Source: Planctomycetota bacterium
GTDB lineage: Bacteria > Planctomycetota > PLA2 > JAEUHO01
Length of the DNA: 38,463 nt
Assembly: GCA_028281445.1 (NCBI GenBank)
Contig: JANQJW010000089.1
Coordinates: 1 to 38,463 of the forward strand
Direction: 5' to 3'
The notes under the pieces were generated by a model. It worked only from the letters and a program-made list of their open reading frames with translations, had not been told where the DNA came from and made no database searches. Position numbers and translations under genes: made by a program. Below are positions 7,421-17,258 of the stretch, in pieces; within the stretch, counting starts at the first letter, position 1; each line of letters begins with the position of its first letter.

Positions 7421-9361
7421 CTAGGTCGCCGCTTTCTGGAACACCGACTCGGTCGCCGGCGGCTCATCGTCCTTGGCGCGCACGATCTTGCTCTCGACGA
7501 TCGCGATCGCCGAGCTCAGCACCATGTAGATGGCGAGTGCCGCGGTGTAGTTGTAGAGGATCACCGCGAAGATGATCGGCAGCCACTTCATCATCTTCAT
7601 CTGCTGTGCCTGCTGCTCGTCGGCCGGCGGCGGCATGTTGCGCATGTGCAGCACCGAGAGCGCCACCATGATCAGCGGCAGGATGTTGAGGCTCTCGACG
7701 TAGAGGATCCCGATGTCGAACAGCCGCGTGCCGAAGTCGATCAACTTGTCCGGACCCGAAAGGTCGCTGATCCAGAGGAACTCAGCGCCGCGGATCGAGT
7801 ACTCGACGCGCAGCGACGAGAACAGCGCGAAGAAGATCGGGATCTGGATCAGCATCATCAAGCAACCGGTGGGGAAGCCCACGCCGTGCTCGCGGTAGAG
7901 CTTCATCTGCTCTTCGCGTAGCTTCTTCGGGTTGCTCGCGTAGCGCTCCTGGAGCGCCTTCACCTTGGGCTTGAGCTTTGCGACCTTGCGGCCGTACTTG
8001 CGCATCGAAAGCTGGTTCTTGACCGAGATCGGGATCATCGCGCCGCGGACGACGAGCGTCATTAAGATGACGGCGAGCCCCTCGCTGCCGAAGAGCTTGA
8101 GCCAGAGGTCGTAGATCCACAGCAGCGCGTCGGCGACGAAGTCGAACGCGTTGGGATACGTCAGGATGGGCTTGATCGACCCGTAGTCGTCGTTGCCGCG
8201 GATGGTGCCGCGGTCCACGGGGCCGGCATAGAAGCGCAGCTCCGCGGGCTCGGCGCCGACCGGCAGGTCGAGCGTCACCCAGGCGTGGCTCATGTTGCGA
8301 AGGCCCGTCACCAGTCGGCGGTCGAGGCGCTTGTCCTGGTCGAGGTTGCGTCCGCGCTCGTCGCGGAAGAACGCCTCGAGGCGTTCTTCCATGTTCTCGC
8401 GCTCCGAGGCGTCCTCGCCGGTCGCCCAGAAGCGGGTGATGGGCGCCTCGTTCTTCGAGGCGGATGAGAACAGCGCCACCATGAAGTAGGCCGACCGCGT
8501 ACCGAGCACGCGCAGGCGCTCCTTCGAGCGACCCTTGAGCTGCAGCTTCTCCTCCGGCAGGCCCCAGAGCGCAGGTCCGACGATGTCGCCGGAAGACGAC
8601 AGCCGGTACATGACGCTGTTGGGCGTGGCGAAGGCGCCTTCCACGGTCTCGCGGATCTGGCCGGACGCCGCCAGCAGCTTGAGGCGCACGGGTTCGCGCG
8701 CCTTGCGGTCCTTAGGGCTGACGCTGATGGCAAGCCGGATGTCGAACCGATCCTTGCCCTCGGCCAGCGACCAGCGCTTCGTGTACGTGAGCCCGTCGGG
8801 TGTCTCGAACGTGTAGACGACCTCGCCGTCCTTGCCCGCTACCTGGGTCCAGTTGAGCGAGCGCATCGGGCCGGCCGCCATGTTGCGCCGGTCCCGGCCG
8901 CCGGGCGCCTCGTCGGGCGACGTGCCCGTGTCGTCCACGGCGCCCATCGCCATCAGCGGGTCGACCGGGAGAATTACGTCGAATGCGTGCTCCTTGCCGG
9001 ACTCCCTCACGTTCTTGAGCGTGACGAAGTCGATCGCACCGCCCCTGGACGAGAAGCGCACGCGCAACTCGTCGGACTCCAGGGTGGCGGTCGTCGCTGC
9101 GACCTTGCCCTGGGGGTGGCTCGTCGGATCCACCGGATCCTTCGGCTGATCCGGCGCGGGCTCGTCACCGTTGGGCTCCGGCTTGTCGCCGTTCGGCTGC
9201 GGCATCTCGCCGTTCTTCGGCTGCTCGTCGCGGGGTTGCTCCCCGTTCTCTTCGGCCGGCTTGTTGGGCGGCGGCGCCATGCACCCTCGGCCCGTGATGG
9301 CGCTGTAGCCCATCACGGCGATGAACGACAGGACGATCGCCAGCAGCATGCGGCGTTCCAT
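7421..9361 (-). CDS. yidC: Membrane protein insertase YidC/OxaI family
   Basis: 646 residues from ATG 9361, preceded by GGAGG about 9 nt upstream. YidC inserts proteins into the inner membrane alone or with SecYEG. TM1 is MERRMLLAIVLSFIAVMGYS; residues about 27-75 are a Pro/Glu/Asn/Gly-rich linker (repeats of PNGD, EPNG); a periplasmic beta domain fills about 80-400. The C-terminal 60-kDa insertase fold begins near ALLWIYDLWLKLFG and includes RGAMIPISVKNQLSMRKYGR with the groove arginine, then GCLMMLIQIPIFFALFSSL. The frame is open to 9490, but the extra 43 residues have no family support. rnpA, rpmH and dnaA, the usual neighbours, are absent. Confidence 0.95.
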   Translation of the reverse strand: MERRMLLAIVLSFIAVMGYSAITGRGCMAPPPNKPAEENGEQPRDEQPKNGEMPQPNGDKPEPNGDEPAPDQPKDPVDPTSHPQGKVAATTATLESDELRVRFSSRGGAIDFVTLKNVRESGKEHAFDVILPVDPLMAMGAVDDTGTSPDEAPGGRDRRNMAAGPMRSLNWTQVAGKDGEVVYTFETPDGLTYTKRWSLAEGKDRFDIRLAISVSPKDRKAREPVRLKLLAASGQIRETVEGAFATPNSVMYRLSSSGDIVGPALWGLPEEKLQLKGRSKERLRVLGTRSAYFMVALFSSASKNEAPITRFWATGEDASERENMEERLEAFFRDERGRNLDQDKRLDRRLVTGLRNMSHAWVTLDLPVGAEPAELRFYAGPVDRGTIRGNDDYGSIKPILTYPNAFDFVADALLWIYDLWLKLFGSEGLAVILMTLVVRGAMIPISVKNQLSMRKYGRKVAKLKPKVKALQERYASNPKKLREEQMKLYREHGVGFPTGCLMMLIQIPIFFALFSSLRVEYSIRGAEFLWISDLSGPDKLIDFGTRLFDIGILYVESLNILPLIMVALSVLHMRNMPPPADEQQAQQMKMMKWLPIIFAVILYNYTAALAIYMVLSSAIAIVESKIVRAKDDEPPATESVFQKAAT

Positions 9362-9455
9362 CGGTGCGGGGCCTCCCAATCGATCGACCGCGCAGTTTAG
9401 AGGGCTCCCTTGGGAGCCCGGCTGGATTCCAGAGTCTCCCGGCCGCGGAGGGCAC

Positions 9456-9504
9456 GATGTAGGGGCGACCCAAGGATGCGCGGAGCGCATCCGCGTGGTC
9501 GCCC
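9456..9504. repeat. Dispersed hairpin repeat B, copy 1
   Basis: Begins GATGTAGGGGCGACCC (9456-9471), identical to 29321-29336. The outer stem GGGCGACC (9463-9470) pairs with GGTCGCCC (9497-9504); an inner hairpin GGATGCG/CGCATCC (9474-9480, 9486-9492) closes a CGGAG loop. It lies in the 204-nt gap between yidC and the metallophosphoesterase. Form and intergenic location fit a REP/MITE-like repeat. Confidence 0.75.
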
Positions 9505-9565
9505 GCGTCCTGTGAGGCGCCTGCCGGTGGGGAGAGGCCGCGAGCAGCCGCCGCTACGCGCTCGC

Positions 9566-10324
9566 CTAGCGCCCTACCAGCAGCCGATCCGCGAGGAAAT
9601 TGGGGATCCGCTCCTCGGCGTAGATCTTGTCCACCGTCGTCTGGTGGTCGTACTCGACCCGGTGGAAGCGCACGATGTTGCCGTCGAAGGTGACGAAGGA
9701 GGCCCGCGGGTCGCCGTCGCGGGGCTGGCCCAGGCTGCCGGCGTTGATCAGGATCTTGCGGTCGCCCAGCTTGCGGAGGTCGATCGCGCCCTTCAGCGCG
9801 TCGGGTGCCGCGTGCTTCATGTCCGACGTGTAGATGTGCGGGATGTGGCTGTGGCCGATGAAGCAGACCTTCTTGATGAGGTCGAAGATGCCCGCCATCT
9901 TCTCCTGGTTGCGGATATCGGCCGGCACGACGTACTCGCGGGTCGGGACCCGCGGGCTGCCGTGCGTGTACATCACATCGCCGTCTTCGACGACCTGCTG
10001 CATCGTCCCGAGGAAGTTCCAGAGGTCGTAGTTCTCGGTCCGCTCGTACTCCGACGAGTTGAGCTGGTCCTTCGTCCACTCCAGCGAGGCGCGCGCCTTC
10101 GGGTTGAAGTCCTCCCCGTAGAACATCACCGCTTCCTCGTGGTTGCCCATGATGGCAACCTCGGAGTGGAAGAGCATCTTCAGGGCTTCGCGCGGGTTCG
10201 GCCCGTAGCCGATGATGTCGCCGAGGCAGATGATGCGCTGGATGTTGCGATCCTCGAGGAACTCGAAGACCTTGGTCAAGGCCTCCTGGTTCGCATGGAT
10301 GTCGGCGAGGATGGCGACGGTCAC
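9566..10324 (-). CDS. Metallophosphoesterase, YfcE/MJ0936-like
   Basis: 252 residues from a GTG at 10324, chosen because GGAGG sits 6 nt upstream and the family begins directly with VAILADIHAN. The binuclear metal-site motifs appear in order: D-x-H (DIHAN, residues 8-12), GDxxGYGP, GNHEEA, a His in THGS, and GHSHIPH. The family hydrolyses phosphodiesters such as cyclic nucleotides; the substrate here cannot be told. The frame is open 19 residues further upstream, but that part is Arg/Pro-rich and lacks family similarity. It is the first gene of a minus-strand run leading to yidC. Confidence 0.88.
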   Translation of the reverse strand: MTVAILADIHANQEALTKVFEFLEDRNIQRIICLGDIIGYGPNPREALKMLFHSEVAIMGNHEEAVMFYGEDFNPKARASLEWTKDQLNSSEYERTENYDLWNFLGTMQQVVEDGDVMYTHGSPRVPTREYVVPADIRNQEKMAGIFDLIKKVCFIGHSHIPHIYTSDMKHAAPDALKGAIDLRKLGDRKILINAGSLGQPRDGDPRASFVTFDGNIVRFHRVEYDHQTTVDKIYAEERIPNFLADRLLVGR

Positions 10325-10597
10325 GCGGCGCACCTCCGGTCTTGGAAAGGGCCGCCCCGAGGCGGCGCGGCGGCCCGTCATTATGCGAAGGCCGTGCCCA
10401 AGTCGGCCGGGAATCTCGGATGTTTCCGGATGGCGTAGTTCGGGGCGACAGGGGCTACCTGTATGGTACGTGGGTCCGCTCGGGTACGAGGGATGGGGGG
10501 CCAGGCAGGACCCACCTCACACCCTGCGGAAACCCCGTTTCCGGGCCCCGGCCCGTGCGTTCTCGCCCATCGCCCTAGCCAATTTTAGGGGAGGCAC

Positions 10598-11097
<500 letters not shown>

Positions 11098-11098
<1 letters not shown>

Positions 11099-13269
11099 TG
11101 CGCGTACGCCAGGTCCGCAAGCGCGACGGCCGCCTCGTTCCCTTCGATCGGCGCAAGATCGCCGAGGCGATCTTTCGCGCCGCCCAGTCCGTGGACGGCG
11201 AGGACCGCTTCCTCGCCGAGCAGCTCGCCGGCGTCGTCACATCGAGGCTCCAGGTTCGCCTGCGCGCCTCCGACGGCGCCGACGCGCCTTCGATCGAGGA
11301 CGTGCAGGACGTCGTCGAGCGCGTGTTGATCGATGCGGGCCACGCCAAGACAGCCAAGGCCTACATCCTCTACCGCCGGCGCCGCGCCGAAGCCCGCGCG
11401 GCCCGCGCGGCCGTGGACGCCGAGACAGAACACGCCGCGGCTACCGGCGTGCCGCTGGTCGGCGGCGACAGTGCGGCGGCCGAGGCCGGCCTCGAGCGCT
11501 GGTCGAAGAGCCGCCTCGTCGAGCGCTTGATGGATCGCGAGCAGCTCGCCCAGCCCGAAGCCGAGGCGTTGGCTCGCGCCGTCGAGGAGCGGGTGATGCG
11601 TGCCGAGGTCCCGCGCGTGAGCCGGGAGCTGGTCGACGTCCTGGTGCGTGCCGAGCTGTTCGACCGCGGTTGGACCGCGCGCTCGCTCAAGCCGCTCGAC
11701 GCCGCGGTTCCGGCCGCGCAGGTCCACCAGGCGTTGACACAGGGTCTCACGGATCGGCGCGCCACCGATCCGGCGGTGCTCACCGAGGGCGTCGGGGAGA
11801 CCCTCGTCGCGCAACACCTGCTCGATCGTCTGTTGGCGCCTGCCGTCGCCGAGGCGCATCGCACCGGCGATCTGCACATCTACGACCTCGGTGCGCCACT
11901 CCGCCTCTCGTCCGTTGCACTGCTCACGCCGGAGGCCGCGGAACGCGCGCTGATGGGAGAGAGCTTCACCCACACGGGGGCTGCCCGTCGTGCCGTGGCG
12001 GCGCTCGAGGTGCTCTTGCTCAAGTACGCGCCGCATGCCGGGCGCGTGCTCTCGCTCGAAGCAGTCAACGTGTGGCTCGCACCGTTCTTCGCGCACCTCG
12101 ACGAGGACGCCTTGGCCGAGGAGATCCGCCACTTCCTGCTCTCGCCGACCGTGGCGGCGGTGGGGCGCCGCGGAGGCACCCTGCGCCTCGAGCTTGGACT
12201 CACGAGCGAGGTGCCTGCGGCGCTCAGGGCGGTGGATGTGCCGGCGCCTGCCCCGCCCGGGCGCCGCTACGGCGATTACGCGGACGAGGCCCTACGCGTG
12301 ACGCGCGCGATGCTGCACGAGGCGTCCGATCTCCGTCGGCGCGCGCACTGGGTCGATCTCTCCTTCACGCTGGTCTTGACGCGCGGCGAGCCCCGCGACG
12401 CGGCGCGCCGTGCCCTCGTGCGCCAGGCCCTCGCCGCCGCGGGCGAGGGCGGGGAGCCGATCATCGTGTTCGACGATCGGGGCCGCCCCAGCCGGGGCTC
12501 CCGCTGGTTCCGTCTGCGGGAGAACGACAGCCCCGATCCGCTGCGCTTCGACCGCGGCGACGTCTCCTCGGCGGGCTCCGTCGCGGTGAACCTCGTGGCC
12601 GCCGCGATGCGCACGCGCCAGGCGGGTCTCGACGACTTCATTCGCGAGGCCGATCGGCTCGTTGCCCAGGCGCTGGACGCCGCCGTGGCCCAGCGGAGCC
12701 TGCTCTCCGGACCCGTCGACGCGCCGGGCGGCGCGCTCTATGCGCTGCGCCGCGGGATGCACCCGCTCGTGGACCTCGAAGCCGCCTTCCACCTCGTCGA
12801 GGTGGTGGGAGCGGACCAGGCCGCGGCCCTGCTGCTGCCGGACGCCGAGTCGCTCGAGCGCATCGGTATGCGCGAGCGCATCGTGAAGCACCTGCACGCG
12901 CGCGTGCGTGCCGAGGCGCTGTCGCGCCGGATCCATGCCGCCCTTGCCGAGGGCCTCTCGCACGAGGCCGGGGCGCGCTTCGCGCGCATCGATGGCGAGC
13001 GCTACCCCGAGGTCGCCGGCTGGTGGGAGCAGGGTGCCGGGCCTGCCTACGGACTCCTCGAGGCGGCCGGGCTCACCCGCGAGCCGCTTCATCCGGACCG
13101 GCTCCATGGAGGGCCGTCGTTCCTGCGGGTGCGCCATCGCGTCGGCGGCGGCCGCGAGGCGCCGGTGGACGACCTCCTCACGGCGTTGGAGGCCGCGGAG
13201 CAGGACGAGGCCGTCGTCGAGTACGCCGTCGATCCGTGGCCCAAGCGCCTCGTCCACGGCGACGGGTAG
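11098..13269 (+). CDS. ATP-cone protein with Cys-free NrdD-like reductase domain
   Basis: 723 residues; ATG 11098 overlaps the nrdR stop (a GTG at 11095 would add one residue). Residues 1-95 form an ATP-cone: VRQVRKRDGRLVPFDRRKIA ... AKAYILYRRRR. The middle resembles class III reductase (NrdD): LLAPAVAEAHRTGDLHIYDL matches the family's A-H-x-x-G-D-(I/L)-H-I-x-D-L. However, the translation contains no cysteine at all, and the C-terminus lacks the glycyl-radical RVxGY loop and the zinc Cys cluster, so thiyl-radical catalysis is impossible. A nucleotide-sensing or regulatory pseudoenzyme coupled to NrdR is my inference. A degenerate helical stretch at about 130-205 could be a second cone-like domain. 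Confidence 0.75.
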
Positions 13270-13430
13270 CACCTCTCCGTGCCCTCCTCCGCCACCCCCA
13301 AGAAATCGGGCCGAAAGTGTCTTTGTTTGGTTCACCGAAGGGGTAAACCCTCCGACTCACTGGTTTGGAGGGATCATGGTGCTCCGCGGGGAGCCCGTGC
13401 GCCCTGCCGTCCCGACCCACGGATCCCTGC

Positions 13431-16400
13431 ATGAGAATCCGCAAGCTCGAAATCCAGGGCTTCAAGTCCTTCGCCGACCGGACGGTCTTCGACTTCGACG
13501 AGGGCATCACCGCCGTTGTCGGGCCCAACGGCTGCGGCAAGAGCAACGTGGTGGACGCGCTGAAGTGGGTCCTCGGCGACATGAGCCCGCGCAGCCTCCG
13601 CGGCAAGCGCATGGAGGACGTGATCTTCGCCGGCAGCCGCGGGCGCCGCCCGCTGCCGATGGCCGAGGTCTCCCTGATCCTCGACAACGAGGACGGCCTG
13701 CTCGCGACGGAGCACACCGAGGTCGCCGTGACCCGGCGGCTCAACCGCTCCGGCGACAGCGAGTACCAGCTCAACGGCCAGACGTGCCGGCTCCGGGACA
13801 TCCGCGAGCTGTTCCTCGACACCGGCGTCGGCATCGAGGGCAACTCGATCATGGAGCAGGGGCAGATCGACGCCCTGCTCGCCGCCAATCCGCAGGACCG
13901 CCGCGGCATCTTCGAAGAGGCTGCCGGCGTCAGCCGCTACAAGCAGCGCCGCAAGGAAGCCGACCAGCGCCTCAAGCGGACGCGCGAGAACCTCGAGCGC
14001 CTGCGCGACGTGCTCGACCTCGAGGAGAAGCGCTTCCGCTCGCTGAAGAACCAGGCCGGTCGCGCGCGGCGCTACCAGGCGCTGCGCGAGGAGCTGTCGA
14101 AGAAGCGTGTGCTGCGCGCCGTGGTTCGCTACCGCTCGATCTGCACCGAGCGCGACGGTCTGCAGGGCGAGATGGAGTCCGTGCTCGAGCGCGAGTCGCA
14201 AGCGGCGGCCGATCTCGACACGCTCGATCGCGAAGCGCGCGAAGCGGAGCAGCTCCGCGAGGCTGCGCGCGAGACCGTGCACCAGCTCGAGACTCGCATC
14301 ACGAAGGCGGCCTCGGACGCGCGTGCTGCGCGAGACCGTGCGGAGTACGCGACACGGAGCATCGAGGAGTTGCGCGGGCGCATCCGCGACGCGAACGAGA
14401 AGGCGAGTGCCGCACGCGAACAGATCGCGCGCATCCGTCGCGAGATTGCGGGACTTGACGAGGAAGCGCAGAAGAGCGACGAGCAGGCGACGGGCCAGGA
14501 AGGTCGCGTGGCCGCCGTCGAAGACGAGCTGCGCCGCATCGAGAACGACGCCGCCGCCATCCGCGACGCGCACGACGGTGCGAAGCGCGATGCGTTGAAC
14601 GCGCTCGGTCGCATCGGCGAAGCGCGCAACGAAGAAGCCGAGCGGCGCACCGAGCTACGGCAGGCCGACCATCGCCTGCGCCGGCTGGACGAGCAGCGCC
14701 AGGAGCTCGTGACGCGTCGTGAGCGCGTCGAGGAGGAGGCGCGCGAGCTGTTCGCGCTGGCGGCCAACCTGGAACAGGAAGGGCGCGCCCGCGCCGAGAA
14801 GCTGGCCGCCGCCGAGACGCGCCGCACGGAAGCCCTCGCCGCCGTCGAGGCTGCGATGCAGGAGCGGCTCGACGTCTCCGAGCAGCGCGCGACGAAGACC
14901 GCACGCCTCGAAGTCCTCCAGGGCCTCGCGGCAGCACGCGAGGGCGTGGACGAAGGCGCCCGCCTGATCATCGAGGCCGTCGAGAGCAAGCCGTTGGAAG
15001 ACGACGGCAGCCGCGACGGCGTGTTCGGCCTGCTGGCCGACCTCGTGCGTCCCGACTCGAGCCAGGCGGCGCGTCTGGACCGCTTGCTCGGCCACAACGC
15101 CGCCGCGCTGGTCGTGCGCAGCTACCGCGACGCGATTCGCTGGATCGAGTGGCTGCGCGAGCAGGGGGCCGGCGAGCGCGCCCGCTTGCTCTGCCTCGAC
15201 CTGGTTCGCACGGACGGCGCCGAGTCCGGGTCCCCGATCGGACCGCTGGGCTGCGAGCCGCGGCTCGAGGCCCTCGTGCGCTCGGTCGTGGCCGGCACGG
15301 TGTTGGTGCCCGATCTGCGCTCCGGCGTCCAGGAGCAGCTCGAGCGCAACGTGAACGCCGTTACACCGGAGGGTGACCGCGTCACGGCATCCGGCGCGCT
15401 GCTGGGTGGCCGCGACGGCATGTCCCTGGGCCTCGTCGAGCGCGAGGCAGAGCGCCGGGCGTTGCTGGCCGAGATCGGCGCGCTCGCCGAGGCCGTGGAA
15501 GCGGCGGGGACCCGTGCCGACGACGCCGAGACCGCCGCCCGCGATGCGGAAGAAGAGGTACGCCGCCTGCGCGCCGAGATCGCCGAGCACGCGGCCGATC
15601 ACAGCCGTCGCAGCGAAGCGCTGGCGCGCGTCGACAAGGAGCGCGCGCACGTCGATCAGGCCATCGCGGTGCTCGATACCGAGGTCGCCGAGATGAAGGC
15701 GCTGCAGAGCGACTCCCGCGCCGCGGCCGAGTCCGTGATGCAGCGCGTGCAGGCGCTCGAACAGGAACGCGCGGCGATCGAGGAGAAGGCGGAGGAAGCC
15801 GGGCGCGGATTCCTCGCCCTCGAAGCCGAACGCAAGGCCGTCGCAGAGCGCCGCATGGACGTTCGTCTGGCTCTGGCCGAGGCGCGCTCGCGCGCGGACG
15901 CCGCGCGCCAACGCGTGCAGCGGGCGCATGACGAGATCAACGGCCTCGAGCAGCGAGCGGACGCCTACGACGCCGAGGCGGTCGAACTGAGCGGCCGCAT
16001 CGACGCCGCCGCGATCGACGCCACGGAAGCCGAAGCGCTGGCGAAGACCAGCGACGAGCAGCGCGGTGAGATGGGTACCGTGCTGCTGACGGCACGCAAA
16101 GAGCTGTCCGAACTCGAAGACGGCGCCGGGGCAGCCGATGAGAAGCGTCGCAGCGTGCAGCAGATGCACGAGAAGCTCCGCACGGAGCTCGAGAACTTCC
16201 GCGTACGGGACTCCGAGTACCGCACGCGCGTCGAGTCGCTGCTCGAGCAGGTGCGCCAGGACCACGGCCTGGACCTGGGCGCCGTCGCCGACGAGACGGA
16301 GCCGACCGAGGAGCTGGAGCTCGACGGCCTCGACGAGGAGCTCAGCGAACTGCGCCGCAAGCTCGACGGCCTGGGCAACGTCAACCTCAACGCCATCGAG

Positions 16401-16991
16401 GAGCTCAAGGAAGTCGAGGAGCACGTCGTCTTCCTGCAGGGGCAGGAAAAGGACCTGATCACCGGCGCCGCCGACCTCGAGCAGGCGATCAAGGAGCTCG
16501 ACACGATCTCGACGGAGCGCTTCGCCAAGGCGTTCACCGAGATCCGCGAGAACTTCCGCGAGACGTTCCGCCGGCTGTTCGGCGGCGGCCGCGCGGATGT
16601 AATGCTCGAAGACGCGTCGGATCTCTTGGAGTCCGGCATCGAGATCATCGCGCGTCCGCCCGGCAAGGAGCAGCGCACGATCTCGCTGCTCTCCGGCGGC
16701 GAGCGCACGCTGACGGCCGTGGCGCTGCTCTTCGCGGTGTTCAAGGCCAAGCCGAGCCCGTTCGCGCTGCTCGATGAGGTCGACGCCGCCTTGGACGAGG
16801 CCAACGTGCGCCGCCTGATCAACCTCGTGCGCGAGTTCACAGACCGCTGCCAGTTCATCATCATCACGCACGCCAAGGCGACGATGGAAGCCGCCGACCT
16901 GCTCTACGGCGTGACGATGGATGAGCCCGGCGTCTCCAACAAGGTCGCCGTGCGGCTTACGGAGTACAAGGCCGAGGCCATCGCGTCCTGA
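13431..16991 (+). CDS. smc: Chromosome segregation ATPase SMC
   Basis: 1,186 residues, the normal SMC length. The start at ATG 13431 gives the canonical MRIRKLEIQGFKSFADRT. Walker A GPNGCGKSN is near residue 31-39, followed by EQGQIDALL. Long Glu/Arg/Ala coiled coils flank a hinge near residues 510-650 (VFGLLADLV...GTVLVPDL). The C-terminal head holds the ABC signature LLSGGERTL (about 1086) and Walker B FALLDEVDAALDEANV. It organises and segregates the chromosome as a dimer, normally with ScpA/ScpB, which are not nearby. It follows the ATP-cone gene after 161 nt and lacks a ribosome-binding site; the TTG at 13365 next to GGAGGG is a poorer start. Confidence 0.96.
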   Translation: MRIRKLEIQGFKSFADRTVFDFDEGITAVVGPNGCGKSNVVDALKWVLGDMSPRSLRGKRMEDVIFAGSRGRRPLPMAEVSLILDNEDGLLATEHTEVAVTRRLNRSGDSEYQLNGQTCRLRDIRELFLDTGVGIEGNSIMEQGQIDALLAANPQDRRGIFEEAAGVSRYKQRRKEADQRLKRTRENLERLRDVLDLEEKRFRSLKNQAGRARRYQALREELSKKRVLRAVVRYRSICTERDGLQGEMESVLERESQAAADLDTLDREAREAEQLREAARETVHQLETRITKAASDARAARDRAEYATRSIEELRGRIRDANEKASAAREQIARIRREIAGLDEEAQKSDEQATGQEGRVAAVEDELRRIENDAAAIRDAHDGAKRDALNALGRIGEARNEEAERRTELRQADHRLRRLDEQRQELVTRRERVEEEARELFALAANLEQEGRARAEKLAAAETRRTEALAAVEAAMQERLDVSEQRATKTARLEVLQGLAAAREGVDEGARLIIEAVESKPLEDDGSRDGVFGLLADLVRPDSSQAARLDRLLGHNAAALVVRSYRDAIRWIEWLREQGAGERARLLCLDLVRTDGAESGSPIGPLGCEPRLEALVRSVVAGTVLVPDLRSGVQEQLERNVNAVTPEGDRVTASGALLGGRDGMSLGLVEREAERRALLAEIGALAEAVEAAGTRADDAETAARDAEEEVRRLRAEIAEHAADHSRRSEALARVDKERAHVDQAIAVLDTEVAEMKALQSDSRAAAESVMQRVQALEQERAAIEEKAEEAGRGFLALEAERKAVAERRMDVRLALAEARSRADAARQRVQRAHDEINGLEQRADAYDAEAVELSGRIDAAAIDATEAEALAKTSDEQRGEMGTVLLTARKELSELEDGAGAADEKRRSVQQMHEKLRTELENFRVRDSEYRTRVESLLEQVRQDHGLDLGAVADETEPTEELELDGLDEELSELRRKLDGLGNVNLNAIEELKEVEEHVVFLQGQEKDLITGAADLEQAIKELDTISTERFAKAFTEIRENFRETFRRLFGGGRADVMLEDASDLLESGIEIIARPPGKEQRTISLLSGGERTLTAVALLFAVFKAKPSPFALLDEVDAALDEANVRRLINLVREFTDRCQFIIITHAKATMEAADLLYGVTMDEPGVSNKVAVRLTEYKAEAIAS

Positions 16992-16993
16992 CA

Positions 16994-17170
16994 CGCCGGA
17001 TGCTCGGCCTTCGGAGGCGGTAGCGACAGCTACGAGCGAGCAAGCCAGCGCTGCTCGCGAGAGCCTCCGCTGTGCGACACCTCTCGAGGGCTGCGCGTGC
17101 TCGCCTTCTCGCGCGGCTTCGCCGGGCAGGTCGCCCGCTTTGCGGCGCCTTCGCCCCTGCGCGTCAGGGG
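16994..17170 (+). repeat. Structured dispersed element A, copy 1 (possible ncRNA or mobile repeat)
   Basis: Starts 3 nt after the smc stop. The first 20 nt (16994-17013) and a 24-nt block (17134-17157) are identical to 24047-24066 and 24191-24214. Predicted pairings: CGGAGGC/GCCTCCG (17012-17018, 17063-17069) enclosing GTAGC-GACA-GCTAC (17020-17033) and GCGAGCA/TGCTCGC (17036-17042, 17052-17058); GGGC/GCCC (17124-17136); GGCG-CCTT-CGCC (17144-17155); CCCCTG/CAGGGG (17154-17159, 17165-17170). The first two stems are also paired in copy 2 with different bases. Strand of activity, if RNA, is unknown. Confidence 0.65.
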
Positions 17171-17222
17171 CTTCAAGTTGCGTTGAATCGCTCGGTGCTC
17201 GCCCCGCTGGCGCCAGTCACTT

Positions 17223-17252
17223 GTGACACTTGACCTGTGGACGCGGTACGCT
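17223..17252 (+). promoter_or_regulatory. Promoter at the 17259 gene, leaderless type
   Basis: GTGACA (17223-17228), an 18-nt spacer and TACGCT (17247-17252) form a sigma70-like pair. Only 6 nt separate the -10 box from the GTG at 17259, so transcription would start at or next to the start codon. No ribosome-binding site is present. Confidence 0.5.
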
Positions 17253-17258
17253 CCCGGG

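Noticed and set aside
13348..13372. CCCTCC/GGAGGG hairpin upstream of smc as a regulatory switch
   Set aside because: Six pairs around a 13-nt loop; GGAGGG is followed by an out-of-frame ATG, and nothing links it to the smc start at 13431.
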